This document shows, piece after piece, positions 1-8,782 of a stretch of 64,000 nt of DNA. The DNA lies in assembly GCA_016720925.1 (NCBI GenBank), contig JADKJR010000001.1, positions 62,001 to 126,000 of the forward strand, in the 5' to 3' direction. Position numbers and translations under genes: made by a program. Every line of letters starts with the position of its first letter. Position 1 is the first letter of the stretch. The notes under the pieces were generated by a model that was not told the DNA's origin, ran no database searches, and was given only the letters and a program-made list of their open reading frames with translations. The DNA comes from Betaproteobacteria bacterium. GTDB taxonomy: Bacteria; Pseudomonadota; Gammaproteobacteria; Burkholderiales; Usitatibacteraceae.

Positions 1-1
1 G

Positions 2-79
2 GACGCGTTTCAGCAGTTGCAGCCGGAATACCAAGGATTTGTTGCGCAGGGATTGAGGAAGCATCCACTGGGTGACTAA
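2..79 (+). CDS. ispE: C-terminal end of IspE (4-diphosphocytidyl-2-C-methyl-D-erythritol kinase), partial
   Basis: Only the last 25 codons and a TAA stop are inside the window, read in the second frame from the left edge. The tail ends in a ...GLRKHPLGD-type sequence, which resembles the usual GL-x-x-HPL end of betaproteobacterial IspE, the GHMP-family kinase of the MEP isoprenoid pathway. The position directly before tRNA-Gln and prs is the standard place for ispE in this group. The identification rests on a short tail plus gene order, so it is an inference. Confidence 0.65.
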   Translation, partial: DAFQQLQPEYQGFVAQGLRKHPLGD

Positions 80-85
80 TGTTTT

Positions 86-160
86 TGGGGAGTCGCCAAG
101 TGGTAAGGCACCGGATTTTGATTCCGGCATTCGTAGGTTCGATCCCTACCTCCCCAGCCA
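86..160 (+). tRNA. tRNA-Gln (anticodon TTG)
   Basis: A complete cloverleaf can be folded. The 7-bp acceptor stem pairs TGGGGAG with CTCCCCA, the discriminator base is G and CCA is encoded. The anticodon stem CCGGA/TCCGG holds the loop TTTTGAT, giving anticodon TTG. The T-loop is TTCGATC. It lies 7 bases after the ispE stop and upstream of prs, as in other betaproteobacteria. Confidence 0.97.
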
Positions 161-262
161 GTACACACTTGTCGTGGCGGTCGACGATGTAATTCGATCA
201 GGGTTTGGCCGAAACGATTCGTGTAGTGACCTTTGTTCCAATCGTGAGGATGAGGCGCTACC

Positions 263-1213
263 GTGGCTTTAGACAATTTAACGATTTTTACCGGCAGTGC
301 GAATCCGAAGCTCGCGAAAGAGGTCGCGCGCCAAATGGGCGCGCAACTGGGCCGGGCCAAAATTGGCAAGTTCAGTGATGGCGAGGTAATGGTCGAAATC
401 ATGGAGAACGTTCGTGGCAAGGACGTTTTCATATTGCAATCAACTTGTGCGCCGACCAACGACCACTTGATGGAAATCATGGTGATGGCCGATGCCTTGA
501 AGCGCGCCTCGGCGGCACGAATTACCGCCGCGATGCCGTATTTTGGATATGCCAGGCAGGACCGGCGTCCGCGCAGTGCGCGGGTCGCGATTACGGCCAA
601 AGTCGTGGCGAACATGTTGGTGGGTGTCGGTGTTGACCGCGTGTTGACCATGGATCTGCATGCGGACCAGATCCAGGGATTCTTCGATATTCCGGTCGAT
701 AATATTTATGCGACGCCGATATTGCTGGGGGACATCTGGAAGCTCGATTATCCGGATCTCATCGTGGTGTCGCCGGATGTGGGCGGTGTGGTGCGGGCAA
801 GAGCCATTGCCAAGCAGTTGGACGCGGAACTGGCGATTATCGACAAACGGCGCCCACGGGCAAACGTGTCGATGGTGATGAATATCATCGGAGATGTGGA
901 AGGGCGCTCATGCGTCATCATGGACGACATTGTGGATACGGCCGGTACATTGACCGAGGCGGCGAAAGCCCTGAAGGAGCGCGGCGCGGCGCGGGTCATT
1001 TCCTACTGTACGCACCCGGTGCTGTCGGGTCCGGCCATTGATCGTATCGAGAATTCGGTGATCGATGAGCTGGTGGTGACGGATACGATCCCGTTGAAGC
1101 CGGAAGCGCTTGCATGCAAGAAGATCAGGCAGATTGGCACGGCGGAGTTGATTGCCGAGACGATTAGAAGGATTACAGAGGGCAGCTCGGTAAGTTCTCT
1201 GTTTACGGAGTAG
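263..1213 (+). CDS. prs: Ribose-phosphate pyrophosphokinase (PRPP synthetase)
   Basis: The 316-residue protein makes 5-phosphoribosyl-1-pyrophosphate from ribose 5-phosphate and ATP, feeding purine, pyrimidine, NAD, histidine and tryptophan synthesis. It carries the family signatures: FSDGE near residue 35, the YFGYARQDR ATP loop near residue 95, the metal-binding DLHADQIQGFF segment near 130, and the PRPP-binding DDIVDTAGT segment near 220. Length matches class I bacterial Prs. The start is GTG at 263, preceded by a GAGGATGAGG purine-rich stretch. It sits between tRNA-Gln and rplY. Confidence 0.97.
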   Translation: MALDNLTIFTGSANPKLAKEVARQMGAQLGRAKIGKFSDGEVMVEIMENVRGKDVFILQSTCAPTNDHLMEIMVMADALKRASAARITAAMPYFGYARQDRRPRSARVAITAKVVANMLVGVGVDRVLTMDLHADQIQGFFDIPVDNIYATPILLGDIWKLDYPDLIVVSPDVGGVVRARAIAKQLDAELAIIDKRRPRANVSMVMNIIGDVEGRSCVIMDDIVDTAGTLTEAAKALKERGAARVISYCTHPVLSGPAIDRIENSVIDELVVTDTIPLKPEALACKKIRQIGTAELIAETIRRITEGSSVSSLFTE

Positions 1214-1309
1214 GTATGTGTGTCATCGGATTCCCGCACATGGGGGAGTCCTTGGGCACTTTTGAAACAAACCATCTGGTCGCGGGTGGTTTATGACTTG
1301 GAGTACAAC

Positions 1310-2005
1310 ATGAAAATCGCAATCAAAGCAGAAACGCGCAAAGTACAGGGCACGGGTGCGAGCCGCCGCCTGCGTCGCGCGGACAAGGTGCCGGGAATCG
1401 TATACGGCGGCGGCAAGGATGCCACCGTGATCGAACTCGACCACAACAATCTTTATCACAAGCTGAAGCTAGAAGCGTTCCATGCATCCATTCTGGAGAT
1501 GGACCTTGATGGCAAGACCGAGCAGGTGTTGCTCCGTGACGTGCAAATGCACGCGTGGAAGCAAAACGTGCTGCACGTGGACTTCCAGCGCGTCGCCGCC
1601 GACAAGAAGATCCAGATGAAAGTGCCGCTGCACTTCGTCAACGCCGACATCGCGCCTGGCGTGAAGGTCTCCGGCGGCATCGTGTCGCACATCCTTAACG
1701 ATCTCAATATTTCCTGCCTGCCGAAAGACCTGCCGGAATTTATTGAGGTCGATTTGAAAGACCTGGCGGCGGGGCACTCGCTTCACCTTTCCAACATCAA
1801 AATGCCGGCGGGCGTGGAATCGGTTGCACTGATTCGTGGCGATGATCCATCGGTTGCAACCATTATTATTCCGCGCGCTGTTGCGGCAGAGGAAGTGTCC
1901 GTCGCAGCAGTATCGGCAGCTGAAGTACCGGCCGCCAACCAAAAAGCTAAAGAGGAGGAGGCTCCCAAGAAAGACGACAAGGCTGGCGGAAAAGACAAGA
2001 AATAG
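1310..2005 (+). CDS. rplY: 50S ribosomal protein L25/CTC (long form)
   Basis: This 231-residue protein binds 5S rRNA in the large ribosomal subunit. The N-terminal L25 domain (about residues 1-95, with ASRRLRRADKVPGIVYGG) is followed by the TL5/CTC C-terminal beta domain and a Lys/Glu/Ala-rich tail typical of stress-protein CTC-type L25. The reading frame stays open upstream to a GTG at 1220, but the ATG at 1310 is chosen because the conserved MKIAIKAETR start lies there and GGAG sits 9 bases ahead. It probably shares a transcript with prs and is followed by a terminator. Confidence 0.96.
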   Translation: MKIAIKAETRKVQGTGASRRLRRADKVPGIVYGGGKDATVIELDHNNLYHKLKLEAFHASILEMDLDGKTEQVLLRDVQMHAWKQNVLHVDFQRVAADKKIQMKVPLHFVNADIAPGVKVSGGIVSHILNDLNISCLPKDLPEFIEVDLKDLAAGHSLHLSNIKMPAGVESVALIRGDDPSVATIIIPRAVAAEEVSVAAVSAAEVPAANQKAKEEEAPKKDDKAGGKDKK

Positions 2006-2032
2006 TCCCCACATTGTCGCGTTGTATATTCG

Positions 2033-2069
2033 AATGCCCGCGATCCCTGATTGCGGGCATTTTTATTTT
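2033..2069 (+). terminator. Rho-independent terminator after rplY
   Basis: A perfect 9-bp stem, AATGCCCGC (2033-2041) with GCGGGCATT (2053-2061), is followed by a T-rich run. It closes the prs-rplY transcript before pth. Confidence 0.88.
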
Positions 2070-2163
2070 CACTGCGACGAAAGCAAAAATCTGCTTTCGT
2101 CAACGTTAGTCAGGTATCAATCGGTGGCGGAGCCACGCAATTGATGTCGGAAACTCCCGAAAC

Positions 2164-2805
2164 ATGAGCGTACCGATCAAACTGGTCGTCGGTCTTGGCA
2201 ATCCCGGCCGCGAATATGTAGAGACCCGCCATAACGCCGGTTTTTGGTGGGTGGAGGCGCTTGCACGCGAGTACGGTGCAGCATTCAAGAAAGAGGGCAA
2301 GTTTTATGGTGAAGTCGCCAAACTTGGCACAGTCTGGCTGTTGAAACCACTTACCTTCATGAACAGGTCTGGACAGGCCGTTGGAGCGCTGGCCAAGTTT
2401 TATCAGATTCAACCGGAAGAAATTCTCGTCGCCCACGATGAAATGGATCTGCCGCCGGGCGGGCTGAAAATAAAGACCGGTGGCGCCGCCGGCAGTAATG
2501 GCGTGAAGGACATCGTTTCTCACTTGGGTACACGTGATTTCTGGCGCCTGCGCATCGGTATCGGCCATCCGCGTGAGTTGGCTTTAAGGCTGGGCGGCGA
2601 CATGTCGCAGGCGGAGGTCGTCGATTACGTACTGCATCGCCCCGACAAAGACGATGCCCGTGCCATTGAAGACGCCATGCAACGCGCCACCGGCGCATGG
2701 ACAATGATCGCCGATGGCGATATGGAGGGTGCAATGCTGAAACTGCACACCAAAGAAAAACCCGCGAAGGCGGAAAAAATTCCTGACATGAAAGAATCGA
2801 AATGA
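2164..2805 (+). CDS. pth: Peptidyl-tRNA hydrolase
   Basis: The 213-residue enzyme cleaves peptidyl-tRNAs that fall off stalled ribosomes. The family signatures are present: GLGNPGREY at residues 10-18, the catalytic histidine in TRHNAGF (His23), the KPLTFMNRSG segment with its substrate-binding Asn near 67, and AHDEMDLPPG around residues 90-99 with the catalytic Asp. The C-terminus has a slightly longer Lys-rich tail than E. coli Pth. Its stop overlaps the ychF start by 4 bases, so the two are translationally coupled. Confidence 0.97.
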   Translation: MSVPIKLVVGLGNPGREYVETRHNAGFWWVEALAREYGAAFKKEGKFYGEVAKLGTVWLLKPLTFMNRSGQAVGALAKFYQIQPEEILVAHDEMDLPPGGLKIKTGGAAGSNGVKDIVSHLGTRDFWRLRIGIGHPRELALRLGGDMSQAEVVDYVLHRPDKDDARAIEDAMQRATGAWTMIADGDMEGAMLKLHTKEKPAKAEKIPDMKESK

Positions 2806-3887
2806 AGTGTGGAATAGTAGGACTACCCAACGTTGGCAAATCGACCACGTTTAACGCGCTGACCAAAGCCGGCATTGCTGCCGAGAACTATCCGTTCTGC
2901 ACCATCGAGCCAAACATTGGTATCGTCGAAGTGCCTGACCTCCGTTTGGGCCAACTGTCCGGGTTGGTGAAACCCTTGAAGGAAATCCCGGCGATTGTCG
3001 AGTTCGTCGACATTGCTGGCCTGGTCGCCGGTGCTTCAAAAGGCGAAGGGCTTGGCAACCAGTTTCTGGCCAATATTCGTGAAACCGACGCGATTTCACA
3101 TGTCGTACGTTGTTTTGATGATCCGAACGTGATTCACGTTTCCGGCAAGGTAGATCCATTGTCAGATATCGGTGTCATCGACACCGAGTTAGCGCTCGCG
3201 GACATGGCATCCGTTGAGAAGGCATTGCACAAAGCGCAGAAAAATTCCCGCGCCGGCGACAAGGAGGCGATCAAGCTGGTCGCACTGCTCGAGCCGATGA
3301 TGAAGCACCTTAATCAGGGCGAAGCGGTGCGCAGCATGGGACTCGACGCCGACCAGATGGCGCTGATCAAGCCGCTAAGCCTGATCACGGCAAAGCCAGT
3401 CTTGTACGTCGCAAACGTCATCGAAGGCGGCTTCGAGAACAATCCCATGCTCAACGCCGTAAAGGCGCATGCGGCCAAGGAAAATTCGCCGGTGGTCGCC
3501 ATCTGCGCGAAGATTGAAGCCGAGATTGCCGATATGCCGGATGAGGACAAGAAAGTATTCCTTGAAGACATCGGCATGACCGAGCCGGGCCTAGACCGGA
3601 TGATTCGCGCCGCATACACCTTGCTCGGGCTGGAAACCTACTTCACGGCGGGCGAAAAGGAAGTGCGCGCCTGGACCATCCACAAAGGTTCCACCGCGCC
3701 GCAGGCGGCGGGTGTGATTCACACCGATTTTGAAAAAGGCTTCATCCGCGCCGAAGTCATCGCGTTTGACGACTACGTGAAATTGGGTGGCGAAGCGAAA
3801 GCGAAGGAAGCGGGGAAGATGCGCGTGGAAGGAAAAGACTACATCGTCAAGGACGGCGATGTGATGCATTTTCGGTTTAACGTCTAG
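2802..3887 (+). CDS. ychF: Redox-regulated ribosome-binding ATPase YchF (Obg family)
   Basis: The 361-residue protein is an OLA1/YchF-type P-loop ATPase that binds ribosomes. The Walker A motif GLPNVGKST is at residues 7-15, the G3-like DIAGLVAGASKGEGLGNQFL motif follows near 69, an internal coiled-coil helix and the C-terminal TGS domain (about 278-361) complete the family order. Length matches YchF (363 in E. coli). ATG overlaps the pth stop by 4 bases; pth-ychF is a widely conserved pair. It converges on kup. Confidence 0.97.
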   Translation: MKCGIVGLPNVGKSTTFNALTKAGIAAENYPFCTIEPNIGIVEVPDLRLGQLSGLVKPLKEIPAIVEFVDIAGLVAGASKGEGLGNQFLANIRETDAISHVVRCFDDPNVIHVSGKVDPLSDIGVIDTELALADMASVEKALHKAQKNSRAGDKEAIKLVALLEPMMKHLNQGEAVRSMGLDADQMALIKPLSLITAKPVLYVANVIEGGFENNPMLNAVKAHAAKENSPVVAICAKIEAEIADMPDEDKKVFLEDIGMTEPGLDRMIRAAYTLLGLETYFTAGEKEVRAWTIHKGSTAPQAAGVIHTDFEKGFIRAEVIAFDDYVKLGGEAKAKEAGKMRVEGKDYIVKDGDVMHFRFNV

Positions 3888-3974
3888 CCCGCATATCAAC
3901 ATGTAAACCGCCATTTGGCGCGGTGTTACAAGGCAAAACGGCCTGTAAGCCTCGCCAGCGCTAGAGATTGCTTA

Positions 3975-5846
3975 TCAGATCTCGACTTGCGTTCCCAGCT
4001 CCACCACCCGATTGGTCGGAATCCGGAAGTAGTCCGATGCCTTGGTGGCAAGGTGGGTCATCCATACAAACAGATGTTCGCGCCACAAGGCCATGCTGCC
4101 CTTGGGGGTGGCGATCAGTGTTTCACGGTTGACGAAGAAGCTGGTTTCCATCATGTCGAATTCCATATGTTGCAGGCAGCAATCGTTCAACATTACGGGG
4201 ATGTTCGGCGTTTCCTTGAAGCCATAGTGCGCGCTGATGGTGTAAAAACCGTGCCCAAGATTTTCAATCCAGATGTAGTCTTCGTGCGGAACGCGCGGAA
4301 TATCTTCGATGACGATCGCCAAAACCACCACGCGCCCGTGCAGAACTTTGTTGTGCTTCAGGTTGTGTAGCAGGGCGTTTGGCACGCCGCTCGGATTGGT
4401 TGTCATGAAGATGCCCGTCCCTTCCACGCGTGGGGTGTCGGATATAGCCATGGAGTCAACGAACAGCTTCATCGGCATGGCGCCATCGTTGACCTTGCGG
4501 CGCACGATTTCGCGTCCGCGCCGCCATGTGCTCATGATGGTGAACATGGCGACGCCAATCACCAGTGGGAACCAGCCGCCCTCAGCGATCTTGGTAAGGG
4601 TTGCGGACAGGAACATGAAGTCGTTGGCGAGAATGCCGATGACCAGTGCGCCCGCAAACCATCGGTTCCATTTCCAGATATAGATCATCACGACCCAAAG
4701 CAGCAAGGTGTCGATGGTCATGGTGAGCATGACGGCAATACCGTATGCGGCGGCGAGATTGGTGGAGTTCTTGAAGATAAGCACCAGCGCGATGATACCA
4801 AGCAGGAGACCCCAATTGATGAAGGGAACATAGATCTGTCCCGCTTCTCTCTCGTTGGTGTACTCGATCCTGAACCGCGGCAAGTAGCCCAGCAGGATCG
4901 CCTGCTTGGTGAGGCTGAACGCACCGGAAATGACTGCCTGCGACGCAATGATGGCGGCGGCGGTGGCGAGCACGATCATCGGAATGAGCGCCCAGTTCGG
5001 GGCCATCAGGTAGAGCGGGTTCCTGATGGCGGTCGGGTCCGCCAAGATCAGTGCTCCTTGTCCAAGATAGTTGAGCAGCAAGGCGGGCCATACCAGTGTG
5101 AACCAGGCGAGACGTATCGGTTTACGGCCAAAGTGTCCCATGTCGGCGTACAGCGCCTCGCCACCCGTCACACAGAGGACAACGGCGCCCAGCGTAATCC
5201 ACGCCGCAACTTTGTGGTCAATAAAAAATTGCCAGCTATACCAGGGGTTCAGCGCAGTGAGAATTGACGGGTTCTTGACGATCTGCAGAATACCGAGAAG
5301 GGCCAGCACGGCGAACCAAAGCGCCATCGTGGGGCCAAAAAAACGCCCCACCGCCGCGGTACCATGACGCTGGATGGCGAACAATCCGAACATGATGCCG
5401 ATGGAAATCGGCATCACAAATTTATCCAGCGCCGGCGTGACAATATGCAATCCCTCGACGGCGGAAAGGACCGACATTGCTGGAGTGATGATGGCGTCGC
5501 CATAGAACATCGACGCCCCAAACATGCCCAGTGCAACCACCCACCAATGCCGGCGTGTTCCCTTGCGAAAGCTGCGTTGCGCTAATGCGGTCAAGGCAAG
5601 AATTCCGCCTTCGCCTTTGTTATCGGCGCGCATCATGAAGGCCAGATACTTGACCGTCACCAGCGCCATCATCGCCCAGAACATCACGGACAGAATCCCG
5701 AAAACAGTTGCCTGTGTGAGAGGAATGCCGTGGTTGGGATGAAACGATTCCTTTAGCGCGTAGAGCGGACTGGTGCCGATATCGCCAAACACGACGCCAA
5801 TGGCGCCAATAGTCAGCGCACCGAGTTTTTTATTGGGGTTGTCCAT
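3975..5846 (-). CDS. kup: Low-affinity potassium transport system protein Kup
   Basis: KUP/HAK/KT-family K+/H+ symporter of the inner membrane. The N-terminus shows the signature GAIGVVFGDIGTSPLYALKE-like segment, followed by about twelve hydrophobic segments to residue ~450 and a soluble C-terminal domain. The start at 5846 gives 623 residues, the normal length of Kup (622 in E. coli). A second in-frame ATG at 5888 would add 14 basic residues; neither has a strong ribosome-binding site, so the choice rests on family length. Downstream it converges with ychF. Confidence 0.95.
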   Translation of the reverse strand: MDNPNKKLGALTIGAIGVVFGDIGTSPLYALKESFHPNHGIPLTQATVFGILSVMFWAMMALVTVKYLAFMMRADNKGEGGILALTALAQRSFRKGTRRHWWVVALGMFGASMFYGDAIITPAMSVLSAVEGLHIVTPALDKFVMPISIGIMFGLFAIQRHGTAAVGRFFGPTMALWFAVLALLGILQIVKNPSILTALNPWYSWQFFIDHKVAAWITLGAVVLCVTGGEALYADMGHFGRKPIRLAWFTLVWPALLLNYLGQGALILADPTAIRNPLYLMAPNWALIPMIVLATAAAIIASQAVISGAFSLTKQAILLGYLPRFRIEYTNEREAGQIYVPFINWGLLLGIIALVLIFKNSTNLAAAYGIAVMLTMTIDTLLLWVVMIYIWKWNRWFAGALVIGILANDFMFLSATLTKIAEGGWFPLVIGVAMFTIMSTWRRGREIVRRKVNDGAMPMKLFVDSMAISDTPRVEGTGIFMTTNPSGVPNALLHNLKHNKVLHGRVVVLAIVIEDIPRVPHEDYIWIENLGHGFYTISAHYGFKETPNIPVMLNDCCLQHMEFDMMETSFFVNRETLIATPKGSMALWREHLFVWMTHLATKASDYFRIPTNRVVELGTQVEI

Positions 5847-6088
5847 GGGGAAATTGCCGAGACATGCACGCTTGCGGCTGCGTGGCATTGTTAGCGCGGA
5901 ACGCGCGGTCGGCAGGAATTTTTTCTCTGGTCGCTAGGGGGCGGGCAGGGCTTGATTGCGTTGGGGTAGTGGATGCCTTTGACCCACCGTTATTTGCTGG
6001 CGGGAAGCATAACCCTATTTTTGCTGCACCGCAACGTAATGGAGGGGCATACACACAACTCATTGTTTTTAAATGGTTAGTGTGAAAG

Positions 6089-7207
6089 TTAACCCTTCGA
6101 AAAGGCTGGCACCTCGCCCGGCGTTTGCGGATTGTGCAGCAGCTTCTGAATGTCCACCTGAGGCGCCTGCCGTCGCAGTAACGCCTCAAATTCGTCAATG
6201 TTCCTGTCGCTCACCCGGTAGCCCGCGTCGTTGTTGCATACCGCACCAAGCATGTGCCGGTTGATTGCGGGATTGAAGTGGTAAATATCCGTGTACAAAT
6301 CGAGATTTTCAACGATCTTGCGATCCCATTGCAGATCGAAAACGCGTGCATTCGGCAAAGCGGCCACTCGCTGAAAAACAAAGCGCTTGAACTCCAGCGA
6401 CACGTCAAGTTGTCCGCGCTGGGCGAAATCCGCCCAAACCACAATCGAGTAGGGTGGGAAGACAAGATTGAACTCGGTGCCAGGGTGCTTTTCAATGAGT
6501 GTCGCGATGTTGCGATCAAAGCTTGCATGCATCCGCTCGATCGTTCGAGGGCCTTGTTTGAAGCGCTTGTTGATATTGGCGGGATCAATGTCCTTTAGCG
6601 CGCGCGTCCGTGAAAACGTCACCTCCTCATCCCAGCTCCACGCGCGATTCGGATTCGTTGAGTAATTGCCGATGCGCACACCCTGCAGAATGGATAGCGT
6701 GCGCATCGTGACCTGCCCGCTGATCAGATAACGGAAATCATTCAGCGGATTCTGGTCGTATAAATAGAGCGGCAACGGGTCCGTGATCTCGGGCAGACTG
6801 GATTCGATGGGCGGCGCAAAGGAGTTGAAATCAAGGGTCATCACGACGCGCTTCGGGGCGCGATGCCGAAGCGCAACTTCAAGCATCTTGCGTTGTTCAA
6901 ATCCCGAAATGGCAGAGGTCGCGAGGTTGATTGATTTCGCGCCGCACAGGCGGTTGACCTCGACGAGGTCGTAGTTTTCCATGAGAGACGAGCCCGTGAT
7001 GACGAAATCGTAGTCTGCATTCTTGGCAAGGCCGGGATTGATGTAGCGCTGCAGTGCGCGCGGAAAACGCGCCTGTTCGGCGGTCGCCAGACGATACTGC
7101 TGAAAGGGATCGACCTTCCAGTTCAGGAATGCGACCGCCGCCAATGAGGTAATTGCCAACGCAAGCGTGCCCAGGATGAAAGTGACTGAACGCCGGGAAT
7201 CGACCAT
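6089..7207 (-). CDS. Membrane-anchored SGNH/GDSL-like protein paired with MBOAT acyltransferase
   Basis: The 372-residue protein has one N-terminal transmembrane segment (about residues 8-28) and a periplasmic domain. An SGNH-type nucleophile block, TGSSLMEN, is at residues 71-78 (Ser73 or Ser74). A C-terminal D-x-x-H block is at Asp307/His310. These are the expected catalytic elements of SGNH hydrolases/acyltransferases such as the AlgX/AlgJ class. The start is 4 bases after the MBOAT gene, so the two form an operon. By analogy with alginate and cellulose O-acetylation, the pair may acetylate an extracellular glycan; the substrate cannot be inferred because no polysaccharide genes are nearby. 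Confidence 0.7.
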   Translation of the reverse strand: MVDSRRSVTFILGTLALAITSLAAVAFLNWKVDPFQQYRLATAEQARFPRALQRYINPGLAKNADYDFVITGSSLMENYDLVEVNRLCGAKSINLATSAISGFEQRKMLEVALRHRAPKRVVMTLDFNSFAPPIESSLPEITDPLPLYLYDQNPLNDFRYLISGQVTMRTLSILQGVRIGNYSTNPNRAWSWDEEVTFSRTRALKDIDPANINKRFKQGPRTIERMHASFDRNIATLIEKHPGTEFNLVFPPYSIVVWADFAQRGQLDVSLEFKRFVFQRVAALPNARVFDLQWDRKIVENLDLYTDIYHFNPAINRHMLGAVCNNDAGYRVSDRNIDEFEALLRRQAPQVDIQKLLHNPQTPGEVPAFSKG

Positions 7208-7211
7208 GGTG

Positions 7212-8627
7212 CTAGAAATTGAAGTAAAGAAACTGGGTGACCTGTCCGAGCGTCAACATTCCCAGTGTCAGGAGCAATCCGGCCCAAATCAAGTCACGCT
7301 TGGTGGCAGCGAATTGCGTCGAAAGCTGATCACTATTTCTTGGTAACAACGCCAGACACGCCGCCGCTACCAGGAAAATACTGATTGACGGCGATGCGTA
7401 GGGCAGGCCGATCGAGGTCGTCGACGGCCACAGGCCACTCAGTAGCTCATTCCAGTTCACGCCAACCGGCAATAGTTTGTGCAGCATGTGCAACGCATCG
7501 GTCAGCGATGGCGCGCGAAAAAAAACCCAGGTGACATGTACGAAAGCAAAAGTGAGCAATATCGCCGGAAATCTGTGAAGGCGAAATCCGGCGCGTTGCC
7601 ACCAGCGGAAACCCACGAGCGCCGCGCCATGCAGTCCGCCCCAAACGACAAACGTCCAACCTGCCCCATGCCACAAGCCTCCGAGCAGGAATGTTGCCAT
7701 GACATTCATGGCAATACGCGTGTCGCTCGCCTTGTTGCCGCCCAGGGGAATATAGAGATAGTCACGCAGGAATCGCGACAGCGTGATGTGCCAGCGCCGC
7801 CAGAAATCCTGGATATCCGTGGCGAGATACGGGGAACTGAAATTAACCGGCAAGCGGATGTTGAACATGAGCGCCGCGCCTAACGCCATGTCCGTGTACC
7901 CGGAGAAATCGAAGTAAATTTGAAACGTGTAGGCAAGCGTGGTTATCCAGGCATCGGCGAATCCGAGCGCATCGATATTTGCGTAGCCTGCGCTCGCAGA
8001 CGCGCCGAGCGGGTCGGCGAGCAAAACTTTTTTGCCGAATCCCAGGGCAAGCAGGAATAGTCCGCGAGCGAAATTTTTGGCATTGAAGAATCGATTCGAC
8101 GCTTCCGCAAACTGCGGCATCATTTCCTTGTGATGCAGGATGGGGCCGGCCAGCAGATGCGGAAAGAAGGTAACGAACAGCGCGTAGTGAACAGGATTGG
8201 TTTCACGCACCTCGCCACGCGCGGTATCGACCAGATATGCGATCTGTGTGAAGGTAAAGAAACTGATGCCCAGCGGCAGCGCGATTTGCGGAACCGCAAA
8301 TGTCCAGCCGGATACATCCGCTACGAGACCCAGCGCAAAGTGTGTGTACTTGAAAGCCGCAAGCAGCAACAAATTGCCGGCGATCCCCAGCCACAGCAAG
8401 CGATTTTTGTTCTTGGATGAAGCCATAATCCGGCGCCCCACCCAAAAATTGAACGCCATGCTGCCCAGCACGACAGGCAGATGCCACGGGTTCCACCAGG
8501 CATAGAAAAACAGCGACATGGCGACCAGCCACGCAAGTGCGATATTCGAAGATCGACGCAGCGCGAAATAGCCGGCAAGCGCAAGCGGCAGGAACGCGAA
8601 CAAATATCCGTAGCTATTGAAAAGCAT
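7212..8627 (-). CDS. MBOAT family O-acyltransferase (AlgI/DltB-like)
   Basis: This 471-residue polytopic inner-membrane protein belongs to the membrane-bound O-acyltransferase family, which moves acyl groups across the membrane to extracellular polymers. Diagnostic segments are the DFWRRWHITLSRFLRDYLYIP-type motif with His280 and GGLWHGAGWTFVVWGGLHG with the catalytic His320. The N-terminus MLFNSYGYLFAFLPL is the typical start of AlgI-like proteins; this ATG (8627) is preferred over a TTG two codons upstream. It is the first gene of a two-gene operon with an SGNH protein and is divergent from the S9 peptidase. Confidence 0.9.
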   Translation of the reverse strand: MLFNSYGYLFAFLPLALAGYFALRRSSNIALAWLVAMSLFFYAWWNPWHLPVVLGSMAFNFWVGRRIMASSKNKNRLLWLGIAGNLLLLAAFKYTHFALGLVADVSGWTFAVPQIALPLGISFFTFTQIAYLVDTARGEVRETNPVHYALFVTFFPHLLAGPILHHKEMMPQFAEASNRFFNAKNFARGLFLLALGFGKKVLLADPLGASASAGYANIDALGFADAWITTLAYTFQIYFDFSGYTDMALGAALMFNIRLPVNFSSPYLATDIQDFWRRWHITLSRFLRDYLYIPLGGNKASDTRIAMNVMATFLLGGLWHGAGWTFVVWGGLHGAALVGFRWWQRAGFRLHRFPAILLTFAFVHVTWVFFRAPSLTDALHMLHKLLPVGVNWNELLSGLWPSTTSIGLPYASPSISIFLVAAACLALLPRNSDQLSTQFAATKRDLIWAGLLLTLGMLTLGQVTQFLYFNF

Positions 8628-8782
8628 GCGCAATTTTCCGGTTCAGCCCTTGTTGAGTCAACGCCTCGCCGCGGCGCAATGCGGAATCGGCGATGCGGCA
8701 TTTAGTGAACATTTGTGACAAGGTTAGATGAAAAAGCCGCCTGAGCGTATCATCTCGGGTTGTCCATCGCCTGTTTTCCCAT

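Noticed and set aside
3888..3974. GC-rich short hairpin between ychF and kup
   Set aside because: The ACCGCC arm pairs imperfectly and no T-run follows on either strand, so a terminator was not called.
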